In this document: positions 44,441 to 53,476 of the stretch, in pieces
Layout: each line of letters opens with the position of its first letter
Numbering within the stretch: the first letter of the stretch is position 1
Source of the DNA: JBCCXL01 sp039191605
GTDB taxonomy: Bacteria > Acidobacteriota > Thermoanaerobaculia > Multivoradales > JAHZIX01
Length of the DNA stretch: 64,000 nt
Direction of reading: 5' to 3'
Assembly: GCA_039191605.1 (NCBI GenBank)
Contig: JBCCXL010000002.1
Coordinates: forward strand, 62,001 to 126,000
Notes under the pieces: model-generated
What the model was told of the DNA's origin: nothing
Databases searched by the model: none
Seen by the model: only the letters and a program-made list of their open reading frames with translations
Translations under genes and position numbers: made by a program

Positions 44441-46132
44441 CTACTTGCCAGTATCGCCGCCCTCGGCATCCGGGGTCTTGAAGGCGTCCAGCAGTCGCCG
44501 CCACAGCGGCGGTACGGAGCCCTTGGCTCCCTTCGCGACCTTCTTGCCCAACGCGTTCGGCAATCCCTTGACGCGGCGAATCCCCGCCTCCGCCTGAGGG
44601 TGCCCGGGCATCAACTCCAGGGCGGCCTCGAATTGCTCCATCGCCCCCGAAGCGTCCCCGACCTCCTCTAGCGTCATGGCGAGAGCGATGCGGGGCTCGA
44701 CGGCCTTCGCATCCAGCTCCGCGGCGCGGCGGTAGCTGCCGGCGGCTTGGTGAAGCCAGTTGGGATTCTTGCTCTGTACCTGCGCCAAGAGCATCAAGTG
44801 GGGCACCGTGGCATGACGGCGCACCACCTCTTTCAGCAGCTGGTGAGCGGAATGCCACTCCTGGTTGGCGACCTCGACCTTGGCGCGCCGAAAGTACTCA
44901 TCCGCCAGCTGCCGCTCCGCCGCCTCGGTCTCCTCGGGGGTGAGCTCCGGCGGCCGGAAGGGGTCGATGTCCATCAGGCGGTTGTAGTCGGAGCGGCGCT
45001 TCGGGTCGCTGAGCACCAAATAGGCCTCCGTCACCCGCTCGAAGAGGACCTTCAGCACCTCGGGACCGCTCTGCAAATCCAGACGATCCCCGTGGCTCGG
45101 GTGGACCCGACGAGCGAGCCGATCATAGGCCTTGCGCACCTGATCTTCCGCGGCGTCCGCCGGCAGCTCCAGCAGCTCGTAATGGGTCAGCTCACCGATA
45201 CGCTGCAGCAGGTTGGCGAGGAATTGGCGGTGCTCCTCCACCTCCAGCCCCACCTCCGGCTTGCGGCCGAGATCTGCCGCCACCAGATCGGTGAAGCGCA
45301 TCACTACCGTGTCGCTCACCCGCTGAGCTCCGCTGGCGAGCACCGCCGGCGGCGGGGCGTTGCGGGCCACCTGAGCAGCCGGGGCGATGAGCTCCACCGC
45401 CCGCAGACGGTTCAACAACTCGAGGGTTCGCCGCCGCGGCAGGCCGGAGGCCGAGAGCACCGCGGACAGCGGGCGGGACTCCTCCAGCCGGGAGAGCAGG
45501 AAGGCTTCTTCCCGATCCAGCCAGTAGATAGAGTCGGCGCTCTCCGCTCCTCCCCAAGCCTGGAGGCGCTGCTCGGGGCCGCCGAGGGCCGACAGCAGCC
45601 GCTCGTCGGTCTTGTCCAGTACCGCCAGCTCCATCACCAGCAGGCTGGTGGGCAGGGGACCCACCAGGTCTTCCGCCGCCAGCTCTTCACTCACCCGAAA
45701 GTGATGCCGGCCGCCCTCCAGCTGAGCCAAGAAGCGAGCGATCCTGGCCACCAGACTCTCCAGCTCCTCCCGCACCGCCGCGGGGCGACTGTCCTGGAAG
45801 CGCTGCGCCCGGCGAGGGTCGTAGGCGGCGGTATCGTCTAGATCCACCCCTCGAGTCTCGTATTGGGATTCTTCGCTGAGGAAGCTCGCCAGGCGCTGAG
45901 CCAAGGGATGGCCGTTCACCAGGTGCAGCTCACCGCTGCGGAAGTGGAATCGCCGGGGCTCCCCCCCTACCAACACCTCCAACACCCCGGTATGCCGGCC
46001 TTGGTAAACCGTCGCCACCAGACCGAGGAGGGACGGCGATGTGAGCAGCTGGTCGCCGTCGACGCCTCCAGTGGAAGCGTTCGGAGACAGGTCGGAGGCC
46101 GAGGTGGGGTTGTCGGAAGAAGCCGAAGTCAT
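44441..46132 (-). CDS. DUF4388-J-like-TPR protein with a variant HPD motif
   Basis: A 563-residue cytoplasmic protein. Residues 25-105 resemble the DUF4388 module (LVATVYQGRHTGVLEVLVGGEPRRFHFRSG). Residues 317-381 form a J-domain-like helix pair (HYELLELPADAAEDQVRKAYDRLARRVHPSHGDR). The HPD tripeptide, which J proteins need to stimulate Hsp70, is HPS here (344-346). The last 140 residues contain TPR-like repeats (SYRRAAELDAKAVEPRIALAMTLEEVGDASGAMEQF). The ATG at 46132 is used because longer frames run into uvrC. Family members occur in delta-proteobacteria and acidobacteria with signalling roles; its job is unknown. Confidence 0.8.
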   Translation of the reverse strand: MTSASSDNPTSASDLSPNASTGGVDGDQLLTSPSLLGLVATVYQGRHTGVLEVLVGGEPRRFHFRSGELHLVNGHPLAQRLASFLSEESQYETRGVDLDDTAAYDPRRAQRFQDSRPAAVREELESLVARIARFLAQLEGGRHHFRVSEELAAEDLVGPLPTSLLVMELAVLDKTDERLLSALGGPEQRLQAWGGAESADSIYWLDREEAFLLSRLEESRPLSAVLSASGLPRRRTLELLNRLRAVELIAPAAQVARNAPPPAVLASGAQRVSDTVVMRFTDLVAADLGRKPEVGLEVEEHRQFLANLLQRIGELTHYELLELPADAAEDQVRKAYDRLARRVHPSHGDRLDLQSGPEVLKVLFERVTEAYLVLSDPKRRSDYNRLMDIDPFRPPELTPEETEAAERQLADEYFRRAKVEVANQEWHSAHQLLKEVVRRHATVPHLMLLAQVQSKNPNWLHQAAGSYRRAAELDAKAVEPRIALAMTLEEVGDASGAMEQFEAALELMPGHPQAEAGIRRVKGLPNALGKKVAKGAKGSVPPLWRRLLDAFKTPDAEGGDTGK

Positions 46133-46208
46133 GTTCTCTGGGGATCCTTTTCCGGCAGCTGAGGGGAAAGCGTCGGGAGACGGCACTCTCTCTATTCTAC
46201 CCCATAGA

Positions 46209-48020
46209 CTAGACTTCCCCGCCCTCCTCCTGGCGACGGAGAGCCTCGAACACCTTCTCCCCAACGGCGGGACCGAGGGCCTCCTGAAGGGCGCTTAGGT
46301 CCGCTGAGCGCACCGCCTCCACGCTCCCGAAGTGACGCAGCAGGCCGCGACGGCGCTTCGGACCGATGCCCGGCAGAGTATCCAGAGAGCTCGCCATGGT
46401 CGAGCGCGTACGGCGACGGCGGTGGCGGGAGACGGCGAAGCGGTGGGCCTCGTCCCGCACCTGCTGCAGCACCCGCAGGCCGGGGTCGGATCGATCCAGC
46501 CGCAGCGGCTCCGGGACCGCCGGGAGATAGAGCTCCTCCTCCCGCTTCGCCAGCCCCACCACCGGAGTTTCCTCCACCCCCAGCTTGGCGAGGGCCGCCA
46601 GCGCGGCGTTGAGCTGCCCGCGGCCGCCGTCGATGAGGATCAGATCCGGCATCTCCCCCACTTCTTCCAGGCGGCGACGGTAGCGCCGCTCCACCGCCTG
46701 AGCCATGGCGGCGAAGTCATCCTGCCCGGCAAGATCGCGAATATTGAAGGAGCGGTACTCCCCCTTGCGCATCTTGCCCTCCTCCCACACCACCAGGGAG
46801 GCCACCATCTGCGCCCCCTGGAAGTTGGAGATATCGAAGCCTTCGATGCGCCGCGGCCCTTCCGGCAGCTCGAGGTGGCTGCGCAGGGCGTCCATCGCCG
46901 GCTGATGGGCGCGGCGCACGCGGAAACGGCGGCGATAGGCCAGCTCGGCGTTGCGCATCGCCAGCTGGACCCGCTGCGCCTTCGGGCCTCGCGCCGGGAG
47001 CCGCAGGTAAACCTTCTCTCCCTTGCGTTCCGACAGCCACTCCACCAGGGCTTCCCCGCCCTCCACCGGCATCGGTAGGTGCACCTCCTTCGGCAGCGAG
47101 GTGGTGCGGTCGTAGATCTGGGGCAAGACCTCCGCCAGCAGACGGTCGGGGGAAATGGAGCCGGCCCCCTCCCAGAACAGCTCTCGGCGATCCAGCACCT
47201 GCCCGTTGCGCATCACCAGGCTCGCCACCGCCGCGTTATCCCCCGCAACGTACACGCCGTAGGCGTCCACGTCCTCCCCCTGGGTCGAGGAGAGCTTGCG
47301 CTTCTGGCTCACCGCCTCGACCTCGGCGATGATGTCCCGCACCCGCGCCGCCTCTTCGAAGTCCAGCTCTTCCGAGAGCTGCCACATGCGCTCCTTGAGC
47401 TCCTTGATCAGCGTCTCGCTGCGGCCGGAGAGGAAGAGCTTGGCGCGGTCGACGGCGGCGTCATAGGTCTGGCGATCGGTGAGGCCGTCGACGCAGGGGC
47501 CGAGGCAGCGATGCATGTCGTAGTACAGGCAGGGCCGAGGCAGGGTGCCGTCGATCTCGATTCGGCACACCCGGATCTGAAACAGCTTCTGAGTCAGCTT
47601 GATCGCCTTGCGGGCCAAGCCTCCCGGCAGGAAGGGGCCAAAGTATTGGGCGCCGTCGTTGTAGATGCGGCGGGTGAAGGCGATGCGCGGGTAGGGATGG
47701 GCGGTGAGCTTGAGGTAGGGGTAGGTCTTGTCGTCCCGCAGCAGCACGTTGTAGCGCGGCTTGCGGCGCTTGATCCAGGTGTTCTCCAGCAGCAGCGCTT
47801 CCGCCTCGGTGTCGGTGAGCACCGCCTCCAGGTCGCCGGCGTCGGCGAGCATCGCGGCGATGCGAGGATCCGAGGGATCCCCGAGATAATTCGCTCCCCG
47901 CTTGCGCAGGCTCTTCGCCTTGCCGACGTAGAGCACCTTGCCCTCGCCATCCTTGAAGACGTAGATGCCCGGGCGGTCCGGCAGCTGCCGGATTCTCTCT
48001 TCGACCTGTGACGCGACCAC
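46209..48020 (-). CDS. uvrC: Excinuclease ABC subunit C
   Basis: A 603-residue nucleotide-excision-repair nuclease. The GIY-YIG domain (PGIYVFKDGEGKVLYVGKAKSLRKR) makes the 3' incision, the UVR motif LKERMWQLSEELDFEEAARVRDII binds UvrB, the RNase H-like endonuclease domain (IEGFDISNFQGAQMVASLVVWEEGKM) makes the 5' incision, and the C-terminal helix-hairpin-helix (LPGIGPKRRRGLLRHFGS) binds DNA. The GTG at 48020 is used. UvrB is encoded 31 bases upstream on the same strand, so both are probably in one transcript. Confidence 0.96.
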   Translation of the reverse strand: MVASQVEERIRQLPDRPGIYVFKDGEGKVLYVGKAKSLRKRGANYLGDPSDPRIAAMLADAGDLEAVLTDTEAEALLLENTWIKRRKPRYNVLLRDDKTYPYLKLTAHPYPRIAFTRRIYNDGAQYFGPFLPGGLARKAIKLTQKLFQIRVCRIEIDGTLPRPCLYYDMHRCLGPCVDGLTDRQTYDAAVDRAKLFLSGRSETLIKELKERMWQLSEELDFEEAARVRDIIAEVEAVSQKRKLSSTQGEDVDAYGVYVAGDNAAVASLVMRNGQVLDRRELFWEGAGSISPDRLLAEVLPQIYDRTTSLPKEVHLPMPVEGGEALVEWLSERKGEKVYLRLPARGPKAQRVQLAMRNAELAYRRRFRVRRAHQPAMDALRSHLELPEGPRRIEGFDISNFQGAQMVASLVVWEEGKMRKGEYRSFNIRDLAGQDDFAAMAQAVERRYRRRLEEVGEMPDLILIDGGRGQLNAALAALAKLGVEETPVVGLAKREEELYLPAVPEPLRLDRSDPGLRVLQQVRDEAHRFAVSRHRRRRTRSTMASSLDTLPGIGPKRRRGLLRHFGSVEAVRSADLSALQEALGPAVGEKVFEALRRQEEGGEV

Positions 48021-48051
48021 GGCGTTTCGTTAGCGAGCCCGCAGCCCCGGC

Positions 48052-50040
48052 TTAGCCGAGGTAGATCTGCGCTTCCCGCAGCTCCTTCAGCTGATCCCGC
48101 AGCGCCGCCGCCTGCTCGAATTCCAGCCGCTTCGCGGCGGCCTTCATCTCCTTCTCCAGCCGCTCGATGCGCTGGGCCAGGGAGAGGGTGGACTCCGCCG
48201 CGTCGAGGCTCTTGGGGCGCTCCGCCGAGTAGTAGTCGAGATTACCCATCGCCACCAGCGGGCTGTGGATCTCCTTCAGCACCGAGGCCGGCTCGATGCC
48301 GTGCTCCTCGTTGTAGGCCTGCTGCTTCACCCGCCGCCGCTCGGTCTCCTCCATCGCCCGATTCATGCTGTCGGTCATCCGATCGGCGTAGAAGATCACC
48401 CGCCCGGCGAGATTTCGCGCCGCGCGTCCGGCGGTCTGCACCAGGGAGGTCTCGGAGCGCAGGAAGCCCTCCTTGTCGGCGTCGAGGATCGCCACCAGCG
48501 CCACCTCGGGGATATCCAGGCCCTCCCGCAGCAGGTTGATGCCCACCAGGATGTCGAAGCTCCCCCGCCGCAGCTCGGTGATGATCTCCACCCGCTCCAG
48601 GGTGTCGATGTCGCTGTGCAGATAGCGCACCCGGCGCCCCAGCTCGGTGAGGTATTGGCTCAGCTCCTCCGCCATTCGCTTGGTCAGGGTGGTGACCAGC
48701 ACCCTCTCCTTACGCTCCACCACTCGCCCAATCTCCGCCACCAGATCGTCCACCTGACCCTGGGCGGGACGCACCTCGATGACCGGGTCGAGGAGACCGG
48801 TGGGGCGAATCACCTGCTCTACGAAGTCTCCGCTGGTGCTCTCCAGCTCCATCTTTCCCGGCGTCGCCGAGACGTAGATCCTCTGCCCCACCACCTGATC
48901 GAATTCCTCGTAGCGCAGCGGCCGGTTGTCGAGGGCGCTGGGCAGGCGGAAGCCGAAATCCACCAGGGTCTGCTTGCGGGAGCGATCGCCGTGGTACATC
49001 GCCCGCACCTGGGGCAGGGTCTGATGACTCTCGTCGATCACCAGCAGGAAGTCCTCCGGCAGGTAGTCCAGCAGGGTCGGCGGCGGCTCCCCGGCGACGG
49101 CGCCGGAGAGGTGACGGCTGTAGTTCTCGATGCCGTGGCAGAAGCCCAGCTCCTGCAGCATCTCGAGATCGAAGCGGGTGCGCTGCTCCAGGCGCTGGGC
49201 CTCCAGCAGCTTGCCCTCGTCGTTGAGTTGGGCGAGTTGATCGTGAAGCTCCACCCGAATGGTGCCGATGGCGCGCTCCAGCACTTCTTTCGGCGTGACG
49301 TAATGGGTCTTGGGGTAGATGGAGATCTTGTCCACCTCCTCCAGCACCGCCCCGCGCAGCACGTCGAAGCGGCTGATGCGCTCGATCTCGTCGCCGAAAT
49401 ACTCCACCCGCACTCCGATATCTTCGTAGGCCGGAAGGATTTCCAGCACGTCTCCCCGCACCCGGAAAGAGCCGTGGTAGAGATCCATGTGGGTGCGCTC
49501 GTATTGCATCCCCACCAGCCTCGCCAGGGCCTTGTCCATCGGCTCTTCGGCGCCACTCTGGAAGAAGTGCAGCATGCCGAAGAAGGCTTCCGGCGCACCG
49601 AGACCGTAGATGCAGGAGACCGAGGCGACGATCAGTACGTCGTGGCGCTCGAAGAGGGCCTTGGTCGCCCGCAGCCGCAGGCGGTCGATCTCCTCGTTGA
49701 TGCTGGTCTCTTTTTCGATGTAGGTATCGCTGGCGGGGACGTAGGCCTCCGGCTGGTAGTAGTCGTAGTAGGAGACGAAGTACTCCACCGCGTTGTGGGG
49801 GAAGAAGCTCTTGAACTCCTGATAGAGCTGAGCCGCCAGGGTTTTGTTGTGGGAAAGCACCAGCGTAGTGCGGTTCAGCCTCTCCACCACCTTGGCGATG
49901 CTGTAGGTCTTGCCGGAGCCGGTGACTCCCAGGAGCACCTGCTCGCGCAATCCTTCCTCTGCCCCGCGGCACAGGGCATCGATGGCGGCGGGCTGATCTC
50001 CTTGGGGGCTGAAGGGGGAAACGACGCGGAAGTCGGTCAT
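48052..50040 (-). CDS. uvrB: Excinuclease ABC subunit B
   Basis: A 662-residue DNA helicase that verifies damage handed over by UvrA. Walker A GVTGSGKTYS, LVLSHNKTLAAQLYQEFK and the beta-hairpin region YYDYYQPEAYVPASDTYIEKE are unmistakable. FLLVIDESHQTLPQV is the DEAD-like box and the C-terminal UVR motif (LEKEMKAAAKRLEFEQAAALRDQL) docks UvrC. The ATG at 50040 is divergent from the penicillin-binding protein gene with an 88-base shared control region. Confidence 0.97.
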   Translation of the reverse strand: MTDFRVVSPFSPQGDQPAAIDALCRGAEEGLREQVLLGVTGSGKTYSIAKVVERLNRTTLVLSHNKTLAAQLYQEFKSFFPHNAVEYFVSYYDYYQPEAYVPASDTYIEKETSINEEIDRLRLRATKALFERHDVLIVASVSCIYGLGAPEAFFGMLHFFQSGAEEPMDKALARLVGMQYERTHMDLYHGSFRVRGDVLEILPAYEDIGVRVEYFGDEIERISRFDVLRGAVLEEVDKISIYPKTHYVTPKEVLERAIGTIRVELHDQLAQLNDEGKLLEAQRLEQRTRFDLEMLQELGFCHGIENYSRHLSGAVAGEPPPTLLDYLPEDFLLVIDESHQTLPQVRAMYHGDRSRKQTLVDFGFRLPSALDNRPLRYEEFDQVVGQRIYVSATPGKMELESTSGDFVEQVIRPTGLLDPVIEVRPAQGQVDDLVAEIGRVVERKERVLVTTLTKRMAEELSQYLTELGRRVRYLHSDIDTLERVEIITELRRGSFDILVGINLLREGLDIPEVALVAILDADKEGFLRSETSLVQTAGRAARNLAGRVIFYADRMTDSMNRAMEETERRRVKQQAYNEEHGIEPASVLKEIHSPLVAMGNLDYYSAERPKSLDAAESTLSLAQRIERLEKEMKAAAKRLEFEQAAALRDQLKELREAQIYLG

Positions 50041-50116
50041 GGCTTCGATTCTATACGCCGCGTCGCGGCGCCACGGATTCGCCTTATTTCGGCCCGACGA
50101 GCGCCCATACCGGCCC

Positions 50117-50122
50117 TATAAT
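50117..50122 (+). promoter_or_regulatory. Perfect -10 box close to a start codon
   Basis: TATAAT stands only six bases before the ATG of the penicillin-binding protein at 50129. Transcription from this box would begin at about the A of the ATG, which suggests a leaderless mRNA. No good -35 box is seen at the expected distance. Confidence 0.6.
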
Positions 50123-50128
50123 TGGTGT

Positions 50129-53100
50129 ATGGACCGTGAAGCGCCCCCCACTCCGCCCTTCTCCGGTGAGCCGGAAGACGATCTCCAACCCGCCGCCGAG
50201 GGCTCCAGCCCGAGAGGAGACTCCTCTTCCCAGTCGGCGCAGGCTAGCCCTCAATCCTCTGAGGCCAGCACCCAGTCGGCGGGACCCGGCCAAGGGAAGG
50301 CTCCTGAGGAGCGCCAAGGCGCTGCACCCAGAACGGCAGCATCCAGACCAGCGGACCGCGGCGAGGACCCCACCCTCCCCGCCACGCGCCGGCCGCCGAT
50401 CGTGACTGGAGCTTCTGCGCCGCGTCCGGGCTCCCCCACCGAGCGGGCCCCTCAGCGCCCCTCAGAAGGCTCCTCGACCAGTGCTGCGGCGAGCCCCCCG
50501 AGCACGGCAGCCACCGCAAAGCCATCGCCGTCCCCAGCCTCTTCAGCGAACCGCCCCCAGGGCGCCGCCAGCTCATCCCCGGGAGTCGACGGCTACGCCC
50601 TCCGCACCTCCTCCCCACCCCCCTCCGGCTCTCCGCCGGCCCCCGGACGCAGGGCCTCCGATCCGCCGCCCCCGCCACCGCCGACCCCGTGGTGGCGCCA
50701 GCGCTGGACTCGCCTGCTGCTGCCGCCGGTGGTGGTGATTCTCCTCGGCCTCGCGGTGGGAGTGGCGGTCGCCGCGGCGATCAACATTCCCCAGGTGGAC
50801 AGCCTGGCGGACTTCACCCCCAGCATGATCACCCAGGTGGAGAGCCACGATGGCGAGCCCTTCGCGGAGTTCGCCCGGGAGCGGCGCATCCTGCTGCGGG
50901 AAGGCGAGGTGCCGAAGGTCCTCCAAGACGCGGTGATCTCCGTCGAGGACAGCCATTTCTTCCAGCACGGCGGTATCGACGCCATCGGCATCGTTCGCGC
51001 CTTTGCCACCAATCTGCGCCACGGCGAGCGCCGGGAGGGCGCCTCGACCCTCACCATGCAGCTCGCCCGAGCTCTCTATCTGACGCCGCAGAAGAAGTGG
51101 CGCCGCAAGATTCAGGAAGCCTTCACCGCCGTGGAGCTGGAGAAGCGCTACAGCAAGCAGCAGATCCTCACCCTCTACTGCAACCTGATGAACCTCGGCC
51201 ACGGCAACTACGGCATGGCTCAGGCGACGCGCTTCTACTTCGACAAGGACATCAGCGAGCTGGAGATCCACGAGGCGGCGATGCTCGCCGGCATTCCCCA
51301 GCGGCCCAGCGACTACAGCCCCTACCGGCGGGAGGAGCTGGTCGAGAAGCGGCGCAATCACGTGCTGCGGCGAATGTTTGCCGAGGGCTACATCACGCAG
51401 GAAGAATTCGACGCGGCCCTGGCCGAGCCCCTCGGGGTGGTGCCGCGGCGCCCGCCTCCACAGGTGGCGCCCTATTTCGCCGAGGACATTCGCAAGACCA
51501 TCGAGAGCACCTACGGCACCACCGCCATGCTGGAGGGCGGCCTGCAGGTGCGCACCACCCTGGATTTGGAGATTCAGGCCAGCGCGGAACACGCCCTGCG
51601 CCAGGGCGTTGGAGCCCTGGATCGCCGCAAGGGATGGCGAGGAGCGGAGGACAACATCTCCGCAGAGCTTGAGACGGCGCGGCAGGAAAACGACCCCATC
51701 GCCGCGGTGGCGGAGCTGGTGGGCCGGGTCACCGACGAGAACGATCCCCGCACCCTCGACCCTCTCGAGCCGGAGCGCTGGTACCAGGGGGTGGTAATGG
51801 AGGTCAGCCGGGAGCGCGCCCAGGTGCGCATCGGCGAGACGGATTGCCGGCTGCTGCCGGCGGGGGTGCGCTGGACCCGGCGCCGCACCCCGGACCGAGT
51901 GCTCGAGGTCGGCGACGTCGCCTGGTTCCGCCTCGCCGCCGATGAAGACGAAGGCCTGCCCAGCGGCGGCCCCGAGGAGGGCGCCGCCCCGGTGGTGGTG
52001 CTGGAGCAGCAGCCGGAGCTCCAGGGCGCCGTGGTGGTGCTGGAGAGCGCCACCGGAGCGGTGCGGGCGATGGTCGGCGGCTGGGACTTCGATCGCTCCA
52101 AATTCAACCGCATCACCCAGGCGAAGCGCCAGGTCGGCTCCTCTTTCAAGCTCTTCGTCTGGGCCGCCGCCCTGGAGGGCGGCTTCTCCGCCGCCGACAC
52201 CCTCTTCGACGCCCCCACCTACTTCCTCGGCGCCGACAACACCCCGACCTACCGGCCCCGCAACTACAGCCGCAACTACTACGGCATCACCACCCTACGG
52301 CGGGCGATGGAGCAATCCCTCAATCTCACGGCGGTGAAGCTCCAGGACATGGTGGGCACCGAGCGAGTCATCGAAACCGCCCATCGCTTCGGCGTCGAGT
52401 CGGAGCTCGCCCCCTACCCCAGCCTGGCCCTCGGCGTGGCGGACCTCACTCCCCTGGAGCTCGCCGCCTCCTACGCCGCCGTCGCCAACCAGGGCACCTG
52501 GGTGCGGCCCTACTTCATCGAGAGCGTCACCGACCCCCGAGGCCGGGTGCTGCAGCAGCACGTCCCCGAGACCCGCTTCGCCACCTCGCCGGAAGTCGCC
52601 TTCGTCCTCACCCACATCCTGCGGGGCATTCCCACCGCCCGGGGCACCGCCCCCAGCCTGCGCACCCTGGATCTCGACATCGCCGGCAAGACCGGCACCA
52701 CCGACGACTTCTCCGACGCCTGGTTCGTCGGCTTCACCCCTCGCTACACCCTCCTCACCTGGGTCGGCTACGACCAGCGACGCCCTATCGGCCGTGGCAT
52801 GACCGGCAACGAGGCGGCGGTACCCATCTGGCGGGCACTGCTGGAGGACGGCAAGAAGCCTCGGATCTTCGCTGAACCGGACACCTCCGACGAGAACGGC
52901 GAAACATCCGAGGGCGAAGACCAAGAGCCCGAACCCGGCTGGATCGACGAGAACCTCGCCTTCACTCCCCCGCCGGGCATCACCATGACCCCCATCGAGC
53001 TGCGCAGCGGCCTGCTGCCCTCCGGCGTCCTCGAAGAGACCGTCCTCGTCGAAGCCTTCGTCCGCGGCACCGAGCCCGGCCAGACCTATGACGAGCGCTG

Positions 53101-53230
53101 GAATCAGATCCTCGAGCTGCCCTGGTACCAGCAGCGCCCCTTCTATCTGCCGAAGGAAGCGGAGCGCATGCCCGATGACTTCGAGGACGTGGCGCGGGTC
53201 GACGACTGGACCGGTAAGGACGATAACTAG
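50129..53230 (+). CDS. Class A penicillin-binding protein (PBP1-type)
   Basis: A 1033-residue bifunctional peptidoglycan synthase. A Pro/Ser-rich disordered cytoplasmic tail (1-190) leads to one membrane anchor (195-218). The GT51 transglycosylase has catalytic Glu273 in EDSHFFQH and GASTLTMQLAR at 304-314. The transpeptidase has Ser672 in the SSFK box (672-675), SLN at 731-733 and KTG at 855-857. A beta-rich insert (about 545-640) separates the two halves, an OB-like region known in some PBP1 proteins. The C-terminal 100 residues are an acidic extension. The ATG at 50129 is preferred over upstream frames because of the TATAAT box just before it. Confidence 0.94.
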   Translation: MDREAPPTPPFSGEPEDDLQPAAEGSSPRGDSSSQSAQASPQSSEASTQSAGPGQGKAPEERQGAAPRTAASRPADRGEDPTLPATRRPPIVTGASAPRPGSPTERAPQRPSEGSSTSAAASPPSTAATAKPSPSPASSANRPQGAASSSPGVDGYALRTSSPPPSGSPPAPGRRASDPPPPPPPTPWWRQRWTRLLLPPVVVILLGLAVGVAVAAAINIPQVDSLADFTPSMITQVESHDGEPFAEFARERRILLREGEVPKVLQDAVISVEDSHFFQHGGIDAIGIVRAFATNLRHGERREGASTLTMQLARALYLTPQKKWRRKIQEAFTAVELEKRYSKQQILTLYCNLMNLGHGNYGMAQATRFYFDKDISELEIHEAAMLAGIPQRPSDYSPYRREELVEKRRNHVLRRMFAEGYITQEEFDAALAEPLGVVPRRPPPQVAPYFAEDIRKTIESTYGTTAMLEGGLQVRTTLDLEIQASAEHALRQGVGALDRRKGWRGAEDNISAELETARQENDPIAAVAELVGRVTDENDPRTLDPLEPERWYQGVVMEVSRERAQVRIGETDCRLLPAGVRWTRRRTPDRVLEVGDVAWFRLAADEDEGLPSGGPEEGAAPVVVLEQQPELQGAVVVLESATGAVRAMVGGWDFDRSKFNRITQAKRQVGSSFKLFVWAAALEGGFSAADTLFDAPTYFLGADNTPTYRPRNYSRNYYGITTLRRAMEQSLNLTAVKLQDMVGTERVIETAHRFGVESELAPYPSLALGVADLTPLELAASYAAVANQGTWVRPYFIESVTDPRGRVLQQHVPETRFATSPEVAFVLTHILRGIPTARGTAPSLRTLDLDIAGKTGTTDDFSDAWFVGFTPRYTLLTWVGYDQRRPIGRGMTGNEAAVPIWRALLEDGKKPRIFAEPDTSDENGETSEGEDQEPEPGWIDENLAFTPPPGITMTPIELRSGLLPSGVLEETVLVEAFVRGTEPGQTYDERWNQILELPWYQQRPFYLPKEAERMPDDFEDVARVDDWTGKDDN

Positions 53231-53396
53231 CTGATTCGTCTCAGCGCGCCCCGGTCTGCTTTGCGGACACCTCAAGGCGCTCTCAGCGTTCCTCAGAGAG
53301 CCAGACGTTGTACCAGCATCCGCGCGTTCGAAAGATGTTGACAGGGCGTGGAGTCAGCGACCCAGCCCGGTGCACGTGCTTCAGGGCAGCTGGCTC

Positions 53397-53476
53397 ATGT
53401 CACAGCTTGTCATAGCTTGATGTCACAGCTTGTCACAGCTCGATGTCACAGCTTGTCACAGCTCGATGTCACAGCT
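53397..53476 (-). repeat. 23-base tandem array over the Fic stop codon
   Basis: Units of 23 bases start at 53397, 53420 and 53443 (ATGTCACAGCTTGTCACAGC), with a partial fourth at 53466. The second and third are identical. Each unit contains two copies of a TGTCACAGCT half, and the minus-strand reading CTGTGA supplies the Fic stop at 53469-53471. Confidence 0.9.

Noticed and set aside
48265..50121. Plus-strand open frame of 618 codons
   Set aside because: It is antisense to uvrB, whose protein is conserved throughout.
53397..53476. CRISPR array
   Set aside because: Units follow directly with no unique spacers and no cas gene is nearby.
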